Positions 10,647-20,416 of a stretch of 64,000 nt of DNA are shown in pieces (position 1 is the first letter of the stretch; each line of letters opens with the position of its first letter). A program made the position numbers and the translations under genes. The stretch comes from Kovacikia minuta CCNUW1 (GTDB taxonomy: Bacteria; Cyanobacteriota; Cyanobacteriia; Leptolyngbyales; Leptolyngbyaceae). The notes beneath the pieces were generated by a model. It ran no database searches. It was not told the origin of the DNA and saw only the letters and a program-made list of their open reading frames with translations. The stretch is taken from positions 4,784,536-4,848,535 of the forward strand of contig NZ_CP083582.1 of assembly GCF_020091585.1 (NCBI RefSeq), written 5' to 3'.

Positions 10647-10835
10647 TTATTCCTCGTACTCAGTGTTGATCACAACCTCCAATGTGTCTTCATCAATGTG
10701 GACATGCAAAATATTGGGGCGGCAGCAAACCTGGCAGTCTTCGACGTAGGACTGTTGGCTACCTGCACTGAGATCGATAAAAGTGGTATTTTCTTCACCA
10801 CAGAAGGCGCAGAAATATTCGGCGGTGGTTGGCAT
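10647..10835 (-). CDS. CPXCG-motif cysteine-rich protein
   Basis: A protein of about 62 residues with two cysteine knuckles, CAFCGEE near the N-terminus and CQVCC about 28 residues later, followed by an acidic C-terminal beta segment (HVHIDEDTLEVVINTEYEE). This matches the small CPXCG-motif cysteine-rich family, presumed zinc-ribbon proteins of unknown function. I prefer the internal ATG at 10835 because homology starts there; the frame extends to 10868. It is a single gene next to the divergent MITE-rich intergenic DNA. Confidence 0.8.
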   Translation of the reverse strand: MPTTAEYFCAFCGEENTTFIDLSAGSQQSYVEDCQVCCRPNILHVHIDEDTLEVVINTEYEE

Positions 10836-11008
10836 GGAGGTGGGGGGAGTGGGGCAATCCGAAGGCAAAATGATGGGGTAGTGCCCTCTGGTGAGCGCGT
10901 GGGAGAGTGCAAATGCTTACACTCACGCCCTCTATTATCGCTTTCAATGTTTGCGGTCAGACTGGAGATTGCCTGAGTATTAAGTTTTTGCTGGGTAGCT
11001 AGAGAACT

Positions 11009-11485
11009 TTACTCCCCAATCTTCCGCTCGGTGATCATCATCATGCTTTTCAGGCTGCCATCTGGATTGAAACCCTGGGAAGTGCGAACGCAGTAGTCTG
11101 GCTGCACTAGATTAATCAGTTCCGTGCCGATTAATCCCCCCGTTGCCTGATCCCAGACATTGAAGATGATCAGGTTTTCTCCGTGTTCCTGGGCGATCGC
11201 CCGGTACTGGTCAAATGGGGGTTCTGCCCCTTTAATTTCCACGGTTCCAGGCGCAGTGATGATTCCCACAAAGTTTTGGGTTGTGCTGCTGCCATCGGCA
11301 AACTGGTAGGTGTTGGTTTGAACCCACTGATTATCCACCAATCGCTTCGTTAGAACGGCAGTAAACCGGGCAATTTCCTTGCCTTCGGCATCCAATCTAA
11401 TCCAGCGTCCTTCCCAAACACCTTCATGCTTTGGAAAAACCTTTAATGTTGTGAACTGCTCTGAAATGGGGAGATTCGAAGTCAT
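11009..11485 (-). CDS. DUF3598 family lipocalin-like protein
   Basis: A 158-residue protein with features of the cyanobacterial DUF3598 (lipocalin/CpcS-like barrel) group: an N-terminal HEGVWEGRWIRLDAEG segment, alternating beta strands (KRLVDNQWVQTNTYQFADG) and a C-terminal VQPDYCVRTSQGFNPDG. No signal peptide is visible, so it is cytosolic. The function is unknown; related folds bind tetrapyrroles or lipids, but no ligand residue can be assigned from the sequence. It is monocistronic, with an ATG start. Confidence 0.75.
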   Translation of the reverse strand: MTSNLPISEQFTTLKVFPKHEGVWEGRWIRLDAEGKEIARFTAVLTKRLVDNQWVQTNTYQFADGSSTTQNFVGIITAPGTVEIKGAEPPFDQYRAIAQEHGENLIIFNVWDQATGGLIGTELINLVQPDYCVRTSQGFNPDGSLKSMMMITERKIGE

Positions 11486-11708
11486 TGATGATCCGGTGCT
11501 TATTGTTAACAGGTAACGGGCGTGAAGTGTTGGGGTGCTTCACCAGCTGAATTTGCTGTACGCATCAGTCTTATTGGGATTAAATCTTAAGCCATCTTGG
11601 TTGCCACACATTACCCAGTAAGCTGTTTATTGGTCATTAGTCATCGGTCATTAGTCATTGGTCATAGCGAACAGCGCATGGTAGATAGTCAAATAACAAA
11701 TGACAAAC

Positions 11709-11818
11709 GACTAGAACGCCGGTACAGAAACCGGGTTTCTTCTCTGAGATGCTCAAGTTTTGTTGAATATCCTCACCAGAAACCCGGTTTCTCGAAATAC
11801 TGTACCGATGCTCTAGTG
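11709..11818. repeat. palindromic dispersed element with AGAAACCGGGTTTCT arms
   Basis: An intergenic inverted repeat whose left end reads ACTAGAACGCCGGTACAG. The reverse complement of its right end reads ACTAGAGCATCGGTACAG (15 of 18 identical). Inside, AGAAACCGGGTTTCT is mirrored by AGAAACCCGGTTTCT. It shares that core with the larger elements at 20272-20371 and 32719-32822 but has different termini. No target duplication was identified. Confidence 0.7.
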
Positions 11819-11912
11819 CCACTCCTTTGACAAATAACCGTTATCAAAATGGTTGGTGTAACACAGAGATTTGTCAGTCAATGAGCAATCTTCTTTTCCT
11901 TAGGAGAAAATC

Positions 11913-12542
11913 ATGATTTCGAATCGGTGGTTTAAGGCATTTGCTCCCCTCTTCCTCAGCCTGCTGTTACTGATTACGGCTTGCACACCCAAAGCGCCCT
12001 CCCAATTTTCCCAGGCTCAAAAAGACAGTACCCGCAGGGGGGCACCTGCTGCTGTTGCAAAGGCTGCGGAGCAGGGAGCCACGTTTAACCAGTTCTTCCC
12101 TGGCTCAACCAAGAATTATGATGTTGTCCCAGCCCAGGAGAAGAAGGGCTTTGCTGAATACAAGCTGAACAAAGATGGTAAGACCCTTGCCATGTTGTCG
12201 ATTAGTGATACGACCAGTGTGCCAACGGCTGCTCTGAAATATCAGAATAGCCCCACTAAAATTGCAGGTTATCCTGCAATCGACCAGGGGACAACAACAA
12301 CCGGGCTTCTGGTCAACGATCGCTATCAGGTCAAGGTACTGTCTCGCGATCCATCGTTTACAAAAGAAGACCGGGTGGCATGGCTGCAAAAGTTTGACTT
12401 AAAGGGATTAGCCAGGTTAAAGCCTGCGATCGCTCCTGCTACAACGACCAAAGCTCCCGCTGCGCCTAAAGCACCTGTGACCAGTAAAGCCCCCCTCTTC
12501 CCGCAGAAATCTCCGACATTGGCTCCCCAACCGGCTGGTTAG
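11913..12542 (+). CDS. hypothetical lipoprotein
   Basis: A 209-residue protein with a lipoprotein signal: positively charged start, hydrophobic core APLFLSLLLLI and lipobox LITAC with the modified Cys at about residue 24. The central domain (about 60-160) is globular with beta-rich character (GFAEYKLNKDGKTLAMLSISD) and is not recognised. The C-terminus (about 165-209) is a low-complexity Ala/Pro/Lys/Thr tail that could span or bind the cell wall. The start is supported by TTAGGAG seven bases upstream of ATG 11913. A possible terminator follows. Function unknown; anchored in the cell envelope. Confidence 0.8.
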   Translation: MISNRWFKAFAPLFLSLLLLITACTPKAPSQFSQAQKDSTRRGAPAAVAKAAEQGATFNQFFPGSTKNYDVVPAQEKKGFAEYKLNKDGKTLAMLSISDTTSVPTAALKYQNSPTKIAGYPAIDQGTTTTGLLVNDRYQVKVLSRDPSFTKEDRVAWLQKFDLKGLARLKPAIAPATTTKAPAAPKAPVTSKAPLFPQKSPTLAPQPAG

Positions 12543-12560
12543 AAAGAGTTCACAACGAGC

Positions 12561-12594
12561 AACCTCAGGGACTATTTAAACCTTGGGGGTTTTA
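12561..12594 (+). terminator. possible rho-independent terminator after the lipoprotein gene
   Basis: An imperfect stem formed by AACCTCAGGG and CCTTGGGGGTT is followed directly by a short T run (TTTT). It lies 19 bases after the stop codon. The stem has mismatches, so confidence is limited. Confidence 0.4.
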
Positions 12595-12852
12595 AGGAGC
12601 GTCAATGAAACAACATCGGTAACTCCAAGCGTAAGGGCTTAGCCTGCGGGCAAAACCTTTGCGATGACTGAAAACATCCCTGCCGCATGCAAAGCCCCTA
12701 CAAATTACCGGTTTTATTTTGTTCCCGTTCCTCAGCCAGGGATCAAGCATCTGGCGGTTTAACGAAGCCGCTTTAACCGCCAAGCTTTTGGTCAAAATGC
12801 ACAAGCCCTGAATCTAAAATCTGCAATCTAAAACGCTACAAGGAGTCTTCCT

Positions 12853-13737
12853 GTGAGTAAACCAATTTTTGAAATTGTTGATGAGTTGCCGACAGGCGGT
12901 GTCACAGTCAGCGCCCTGAGAGCGCTCGATTTTCTGATTCCCGGACAATGGCAAAACTTGACCGGGTTTACCAATACCATTCGGGCTGTAACCGGAGAAA
13001 CCGATGAGAGCTTGATCCAACAAATTGGCGATCGGGCAGTTTACCTGTTTAACGACAAATCTCAAGGCTATCAACGTGCCCTCTGGTTGTATGAAACGGT
13101 TAGTTCTGCGTCGGGTTTGCTGGGTACTGCTGCACTGGCAAATCGGATTGGGCAAGATACCTTTCTGGGGTTTCTGAAAAACTTTACGCCCAAGCCTGAA
13201 AAAGCCCAAAGCATTGATTTATGCGTCAAGTTGGTGACAGAACTGGTGGCGTTTTGCCAGATCAATGGGATTCCGGGGGATAGCATTGGCGATTTTCTCG
13301 CTGCCCTGGGCGATTACAGCAGCGAATCGTTGATGCGGATGGCAGCTCTGGTCAGTTTTGATGGACTGATTCCATTGGGACCAACGTTTGCCGATAAAGC
13401 CCTGTCTGCACTCCAGGGAACCAGCCCGTCGGAGTTAGAAAGCAATCAAACATTTAGTGGCGTCAAGGATTTGATTCCCGGCAATGACTCGGCTGGCAAA
13501 TTGGGCTTTATTGCCCAGAGTTTTGAGTCCACAAAAGGCTGGATGAACAACTTCGTCGCTTCCACAGGTGCCACCCAGGAAGGTCTGATCAGCAAGGTAA
13601 AAGGGTTTGTTGACTTCACAGACGACAAAGTAGACTACCTGGGCGCGTTGCTGGATATGAACGTGAAGTATTACCGTCATACGGGTGTCCAAACCCTGGC
13701 ACGCCGTTTGATCGAACGGGCAGTTGCCGAAATTTAG
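12853..13737 (+). CDS. conserved cyanobacterial hypothetical protein
   Basis: A 294-residue soluble, mostly helical protein with no signal peptide. GTG 12853 is supported by AAGGAG eight bases upstream. It starts SKPIFEIVDELPTGGVTVSALRALDFLIPGQW, has a mid-region rich in Ala/Leu/Ser (about 85-190), and ends in a helical HTGVQTLARRLIERAVAEI. I do not recognise a domain. The 310 bases upstream contain a hairpin with perfect arms TGGCGGTT and AACCGCCA (about 12751-12781). Gene position gives no clear clue; both neighbours are envelope proteins. Confidence 0.75.
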   Translation: MSKPIFEIVDELPTGGVTVSALRALDFLIPGQWQNLTGFTNTIRAVTGETDESLIQQIGDRAVYLFNDKSQGYQRALWLYETVSSASGLLGTAALANRIGQDTFLGFLKNFTPKPEKAQSIDLCVKLVTELVAFCQINGIPGDSIGDFLAALGDYSSESLMRMAALVSFDGLIPLGPTFADKALSALQGTSPSELESNQTFSGVKDLIPGNDSAGKLGFIAQSFESTKGWMNNFVASTGATQEGLISKVKGFVDFTDDKVDYLGALLDMNVKYYRHTGVQTLARRLIERAVAEI

Positions 13738-13930
13738 CGGCGATCGCTGCCCTTCCCAAATAGCAGGAAGCCAGGAGTCAGAAACCAGGAGGAAATCGGC
13801 CCTTCTGGATGCTGGATTCTGGCTTCCAATTTTTGCTGGGAATTTATAGAGGGTTTCCTAATCTGTTAAGGTACACCCCACACCCTGTCCTAATGCGATA
13901 TATCTCCCTTGAACGAGAATTGCTATCATT

Positions 13931-14780
13931 TCACTGGAAATTGGTGGGATCGAAATTGAGCGAGATCCCATCGTGACGATCCGCGCCAGGAGAGACCGGA
14001 GTGGGCGGGGGCATCTGGGACTGAGGGGTAGATGCAGCCATTGCCGGAGGGGCGATCGGCGGGTTGCCCTGTTCACTGGCTCGGTAGGAAGGTTTGTCGA
14101 GACCGGGGGCTTGCCAGGTCGGATTACTGTTTTGCGGCGATTCCGTGGGTTTGGCTGCAACCTCAGGTTCGGTCGGTTTGACCGGAGCGATCGGGGATTC
14201 CGTTGGCTTCACTGCAACATACGGCTCTACCGCCTTGACCTGAGCCATTGGGTCAACCTTCTTAAACTCGTTCCCTTCTTTACGCAGCAACTCCAGGTGT
14301 AAATGGGGTCCGGTCACACCGCCCGTACTGCGCCACTCTACCAATTACCTGCCGGGGGCGAACCGCCTCTCCCTTCCTTACCAGGATTTTAGACAGGTGT
14401 GCATAGAGGGTCTGGTACTGACCATCGGCATATTCCACAATGATCATGTTGCCATAGCCACTGCCCCAGTCGGCATAAGTCACATACCCAGAGTGGGCAG
14501 ATAGCACAGGCATTCCTTCGGGCGCACCCAGATCCACCCCGGAATGGAGGCGACGATCGCCATAAATAGGGTGGGTTCGCCAGCCATAAGGACTGGTAAA
14601 TTCCACCACTTGGGGGAGTGGGTAGTAAAACGCCGTATCTTTGGGATCGGGCTTATATCCAGGTCGTTTGGGCGCTAACTCCCACGCCCACTTTTCTGAG
14701 TTAGAGCCGACCCCCCAGGCAGCCCCAACTCCCAGCATCAAGGTGAGTCCAATTCCGACTAATAGTGGTTTCAGCTTCAT
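13931..14780 (-). CDS. M23 family metallopeptidase (frameshifted)
   Basis: A LytM/M23-type zinc peptidase expected to cleave peptidoglycan peptides in the periplasm. The N-terminal hydrophobic segment (about residues 3-24) is a signal anchor. The catalytic domain has RLHSGVDLGAPEGMPVLSA (first His and Asp ligands) and GPHLHLEL (HxH ligand). The domain is split by a one-base insertion at about 14329-14336: removing it changes GRVAQYG to GRVGSTGGVTGPHLHLE and restores a 282-residue protein. The C-terminal 100 residues are Pro/Thr/Glu-rich with repeated KPTE-type units. It is transcribed divergently from the beta-helix gene; both are envelope proteins. The frameshift separates the two halves of the zinc site, so the gene as read is dead. 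Confidence 0.87.
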
Positions 14781-14922
14781 TCGTTCGCACGACTAATTGC
14801 GAAGAGGCTTTAGTAGTATAGTACAAACTTACTATAAATTAATTGCGCCAACCTGGAAAAGATCGAGTAGAGTTTACTCCAACAATATGCCCTTATCAGA
14901 TTCCGTGTAAGGAGATAGGTTT

Positions 14923-17590
14923 GTGAGTTTCGCGCCTCCGCCCCGCGATCGCTTCCCTCAGCTTTGGATGCCATCACCGTTATTGAAAAGCCCGTGTTTA
15001 TTGTCCTGGGTGCCTGCCTTTGCCTGGGTCGGGCTTGCCTCCCTGACTCCGCTTGTGTTGCAGCAGCCTCCGACCCTGGCTCAGAATGTTCCTACAGCAC
15101 CCCATTTCGAACCAAGAGCAGGTAACGCCACAGTACTATTGGTCAATCCCACCAAAGGGAATGATGCAACCGCAGATGGCAGCGATCGGGCTCCATTCAA
15201 AACAATTACGCAGGCATTGCAGAAAGCACCGTCTAATGGAGTCATCCAGCTGACGCCAGGAACCTACAGTGAGGCAACGGGAGAGAAATTTCCCCTGTCC
15301 TTAAAACCGGGGATTACGCTTCAGGGAAATACTCAAAACCGGGGTTCCGATACCCTGATCCAGGGCAGCGGTTTTATTTTGAGTCCAACCTTTGCCCGCC
15401 AAAACGTCACGATCGTGGGGGCAAATCAGGCAACTTTGATTGGGGTAACTGTCACAAACCCCTATCCCCAGGGCTATGGGCTATGGGTTGAATCAACCCG
15501 TCTGACAGTAACAGACAACACCTTTGCCACCAATGGGCATGATGGCATTTCCGTTATCGGCAACAGTTCCCCCTTGATCCGCAATAACTACTTCTACCAG
15601 AATGGCGGCAGTGGAATTACCGTCTACGGCACCTCCCAACCGGAGATCCGTGAGAACGTGTTTGAACAAAATGGCTTTGCCATCAATCTCAACCAAAACG
15701 CTGCTCCCCTGATTATTGGTAACCGGATTACCCAAAACAAAGACGGAATCATCACCCAGGCCAGTGCCCATCCGACTCTACGCAACAACTCGATCGAAGG
15801 GAATGAGCGCGATGGGGTAGTGGCGATCGCCCAATCCCGTCCTGACCTGCGGAACCGCCAATGAACCGGGTGGCAACTTTATTCGCAACAATGGACAGTT
15901 TGATATCAACACCCAGGCAGCCAGTCAATTCATTCCCGCCTTTGGGAATGAACTGGATCAAACCTCAGGGCAGCTTGACCTGGCGGGTACAGGAAAGCGC
16001 CCAGATGACCGTATCGCCGTTGCCCCAGCCGACCCAGAGCCAGCCAACTCAGAGCCAGCCAACTCAGAGCCAGCCAACTCAGGGGCAACAAGCCCACCCG
16101 CAGCCAGTCTAGAAGTCGCCAATCCAGAAGCCCCCCCCCCATTACCGACGGTTGCTGTTGCGGTCCGATCACCGCAGCCATCGCCTCAGACGGTCTCTGC
16201 GACTCCTGTAAAAACAACCCAATCGGCGGCAACGATCGCGATCGCGGTTCCCAAGCCAAAACCCATTGCCACCTCAAAGCCTTCCTCCACGTCGATTTCA
16301 TTTGGGGAGCGCTTGTCTCCCCCCAGCCCTGCTGATAAATCAGTTGCCTTACCCACACCTGCTCCGATCCCTACTGCCAAGGCAGAGGATTTGCCCACAT
16401 CACCTTTTCCGGTTCCCACAACACTTTCTGGAAAACCAGAAACCTCCCAACCCCGTCCGATTCAAGTAGTCAGGCTGGTTAATTCTGAACCAGCCGTAGA
16501 GGACACGGGGGCACGGGGACGCGCGGACACGGGGACAATAAAGAACATCTCCGCGTCTCCCCGTCTCCCCGTCTCCCCGTCCCCATCGAATCCCGTCTCC
16601 GCGTCTCCACCTGCTTCGTTCCCGATTCCTTCCGTGCTGGCGAAACCCACCCCCGATCGCCTCGCCATCGTTCCCAACAGCCCACCTGTTTCCCTGGCAA
16701 GCCCTGTCTCTGAAGCTGCCCAAAGCCTGCCCTTAAACCCTGAGAATAATCAGGCAGCAGCCTTGGGCAAAACTCCGGTGCAGGTTCCACTGCCCAATTT
16801 TGCCAGGAGTACCCCAGCGGCGATCGCTCCTGTTGGGCGTGAAAAACCACCCCAGGTTATTCCTGTGCCTCCCCCTGTAGTGGTTGCCAATCCTCCCAAG
16901 GTAGCTCCCCCGATCGCTCCTGTTGGGCGTGAAAAACCACCCCAGGTTATTCCTGTGCCTCCCCCTGTAGTGGTTGCCAATCCTCCCAGGGTGGCTCCCC
17001 CGATCGCTCCTGTTGTTGCCAGACAAAAGCTCCCAGACTCAGCTCCTAACACCGATCCCAAATCTTCCAACCTGTCTGCTTCGATCGAAATTCCGGTTCC
17101 CTTACCAGAACGTCCTTCCGTTCCAGTCGCGCCCCCCCCGATGGCGGTTCCTGTTGTTGCGAAACCTCCTACCCCTCCTGCTCCGGAAACTCCTGCCATA
17201 CCTCCCCCTGCCCCATCGACCAACCCCGATCGCCCTGACACGGTGAGTTTATTACCCGTACCCGGACCCAATGTACCGATCGGAAATACCGGGGGGCAGT
17301 CAAGAGCAAGAGCCAACAGCAGTAGAGAACAGTGGGACTCTTCGGGGCCACCCGCTCCGCCTGATCAGGTCAACCTTGCCAGTGTTCGTTTCCGGGTGCT
17401 GGTGGAAGCAGAAGACGATAGCCAGCAGGCGCAAGTCCGAACGCTGGTTCCCGATGCTTTCCCCACTTCCTCCCAGGGTCGCAATCTGATGCAAGTGGGA
17501 GCCTTTGGCGATCGGGAGAAAGCTAATCAACTCGTCCAATCTCTGGTCACTCAGGGGTTGAAGGCAATGGTTGAGCCAATGCAGCGGTGA
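14923..17590 (+). CDS. exported DUF1565 beta-helix protein with Pro-rich linker and SPOR-like end (frameshifted)
   Basis: GTG 14923 follows AAGGAGAT. A long N-terminal region with a hydrophobic segment and LAQ-type cleavage site (about residue 60) indicates export. Then come a DUF1565/PbH1 right-handed beta-helix (about 65-310; VNPTKGNDATADGS, repeated NN-type turns), a Pro/Ala/Val-rich linker of about 450 residues, and a C-terminal SPOR-like module (QVGAFGDREKANQLVQSLVTQGLKAMVEP). One extra base at about 15847-15852 shifts the frame; deleting it gives an 888-residue protein. The linker contains three 15-bp repeats (about 16035-16081), a heptamer-derived part (16498-16590) and a 90-bp direct duplication (16821-17000). 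A peptidoglycan-binding surface or septal role is inferred from SPOR. Confidence 0.82.
16821..17000 (+). repeat. 90-bp direct tandem duplication in the Pro-rich linker
   Basis: Two nearly identical 90-bp units beginning with CGATCGCTCCTGTTGGGCGT at 16821 and 16911, each encoding a 30-residue Pro/Val block (PPQVIPVPPPVVVANPP). They differ at a few positions, for example AAGGTA against AGGGTG near the end. The frame is kept. This is a recent internal duplication in the linker. Confidence 0.85.
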
Positions 17591-17724
17591 GAGAAGGGAG
17601 GGGGGAGGGGGGATGAGGGATGAAGGATGAAGGATGAAGGATACACTGTGTTCATCCCTCTATTTTCCCCCTCTCCCTTATCTTCCCTATCTCGCCCACC
17701 CCATTTCCCAGAAGCAACCCAGTC

Positions 17725-18300
17725 ATGGTTCAGACACCGGAAAAAACAGTCACCCTGGATGAGTTTTTGAACCTGCCGGAAACCAAGCCAGCCAGTGAAT
17801 ATATCAATGGACACATTATTCAAAAGCCAATGCCGCAGGGAAAGCACAGTAAACTTCAAGGTGAAATCGTTACAACGATTAACGCAGTTGTTGAAGATCA
17901 TAGAATTGCCCTGGCTTTTCCAGAACTGCGCTGTACGTTTGGGGGACGATCGATTGTGCCAGATGTGGCGGTGTTTGCCTGGGGTAGAATTCCTGTGGAT
18001 GAGAATGGGGATGTGGCAAACGTTTTCTTGACCTATCCCGATTGGACGATCGAAATCCTTTCCCCAGAACAACGCCCCACGAAAGTGACCAGCAATATTT
18101 TGCATTGCCTCAATCACGGCAGCCAGATGGGTTGGTTACTTGATCCGGATGAGAAATCGGTGTTGGTTTACCCAGAGGGGCAGCAGCCACAATTCTTTGA
18201 AGCACCGGAGAGTGAGTTGCCCGCTCCAGATTTTGCGGCAGACTTGCGGCTAACCGTGGCAGAGGTGTTTGGCTGGTTGCAAGTAGGGGGCGATCGCTAA
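17725..18300 (+). CDS. Uma2 family (DUF820) putative restriction-type endonuclease
   Basis: A 191-residue protein with the PD-(D/E)XK-like fold of the Uma2/DUF820 family, which is greatly expanded in cyanobacteria. Visible motifs are LDEFLNLPETKPASEYING (the E in the family's YE..G position), VPDVAVF with the catalytic Asp, and the strand TIEILSPEQ with the following acidic/basic residues. Length and layout are normal. Biological substrates are unknown. The ATG start follows heptamer-rich DNA. It is single, just upstream of the IS110 island. Confidence 0.88.
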   Translation: MVQTPEKTVTLDEFLNLPETKPASEYINGHIIQKPMPQGKHSKLQGEIVTTINAVVEDHRIALAFPELRCTFGGRSIVPDVAVFAWGRIPVDENGDVANVFLTYPDWTIEILSPEQRPTKVTSNILHCLNHGSQMGWLLDPDEKSVLVYPEGQQPQFFEAPESELPAPDFAADLRLTVAEVFGWLQVGGDR

Positions 18301-18387
18301 ATTCAGTGACGCCGTTCATTGATTTAAAGGAGTTGGGAGCCAGGGGCTAGCGGTTAGGAACGGGAATTCAATCAGTTCGAGATTTGG

Positions 18388-18450
18388 TAGGGGCGGGTTT
18401 TGCGGTCAAATCCATGACGGCGTGCAGTCTGGTCTGCTAAACCCGCCCCT
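18388..18450. repeat. dispersed inverted repeat, GGGGCGGGTTT family, copy 2
   Basis: Arms AGGGGCGGGTTTTG and CTAAACCCGCCCCT flank a variable loop. It matches the copies at 10410 and 30481 in the arms but differs in the loop. It lies directly upstream of the presumed left end of the IS110 element. Confidence 0.75.
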
Positions 18451-18469
18451 TGTATGTTGAGGGAAGGTA

Positions 18470-19634
<1,165 letters not shown>

Positions 19635-19818
19635 TTTGTCCACCTTCATTCCACTCCCTGACACGCAAACCCTCCTCCGGTTTGTCGCTTTCTCTTGGGC
19701 GTTTTTAGGTGAACTGTTGTTCCTCAACCCCTTGACACCCAAGACAATCGCTACAGTTTTCGGTTTTATTTAATCCACGATCCTTAGGGACTTGTTCTCA
19801 AATCATTTAGAACTGCTG

Positions 19819-20180
19819 TAAGCGAAAATAGAATCTGGATACGCAGAAATAGAATTCGAATATTCGGAAATAGAATCACAACGTTGAGAGATAATTTCTG
19901 TTTACACTTTTATTAATTCAGCATAAGCCGAAATAGAATCTGGATAAGCCGACATTGATTCAGTTCAAGCGGAAATAGAATCCGGATAAGCCGAAATAGA
20001 ATCACAACATTGAGAGATAATTTCTGTTTATACTTTTATTAATTCAGCATAAGCCGAAATAGAATCTGGATAAGCCGAAATAGAATCTGGATAAGCCGAA
20101 ATAGAATCGCAACATTAAGAGATAACTTCTCTTCATGCATTTATTGATTCAGTATAAGCATTTACTTGATCTGGACGTTT
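19819..20180. repeat. array of diverged 21-bp-phased repeats
   Basis: The box GAAATAGAATC recurs with its central T at 19829, 19850, 19871, 19934, 19955, 19976, 19997, 20060, 20081 and 20102, and in a decayed form at 20165. Every spacing is an exact multiple of 21 bases, so sixteen periods are covered. Skipped positions are filled by two co-repeated blocks (ACAACGTTGAGAGATAATTTC and TTTATTAATTCAGCATAAGC), giving a 126-base higher-order duplication. Read on the minus strand each unit encodes a heptapeptide like DSISAYP, but stop codons interrupt it. It lies between the IS110 element and the TIR-STAND gene. The function is unknown. Confidence 0.85.
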
Positions 20181-20271
20181 TGATACGATTTCCGTCCAAG
20201 TTGAAAGTTTACCTGTATCGGCTCTGGATTGATGGAGAGTCTATAACTGGGTTGGTGGCGATGAAACGATG

Positions 20272-20371
20272 GGACTTACGCACAGTTTGAAAGAAACCGG
20301 GTTTCTAGACAGAATCTAAACGGTTAAATGACAGATTTTCGGTCAGAAACCCGGTTTCTGCGTAAGACCTA
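20272..20371. mobile_element. MITE-like palindromic element, ACTTACGCA family, copy 1
   Basis: About 100 bp with ends GGACTTACGCA and TGCGTAAGACC and inner complementary segments GAAACCGGGTTTCT and AGAAACCCGGTTTC. It is the reverse complement, with a few differences, of the element at 32719-32822. It has no coding capacity. It sits 45 bases upstream of the TIR-STAND gene, so it may be in that gene's leader. Confidence 0.85.
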
Positions 20372-20416
20372 AACAGTTCAAGTATTGCTAGGATTGGAGA
20401 AAATTTTGAATGGATA

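Noticed and set aside
12105-12389. Long minus-strand frame inside the lipoprotein gene
   Set aside because: Antisense of a clear lipoprotein with Shine-Dalgarno and lipobox; its translation shows no domain. Many such shadow frames in this window were discarded for the same reason.
16750-17316. Gly-rich minus-strand ORF opposite the Pro-rich linker
   Set aside because: It is the complement of Pro/Val-rich repeat coding DNA; glycine-rich antisense frames are an automatic by-product.
19819-20180. CRISPR array
   Set aside because: Repeats are spaced by exact 21-base multiples with no unique spacers of constant length, and the filler segments are themselves repeated. No cas genes are in the window.
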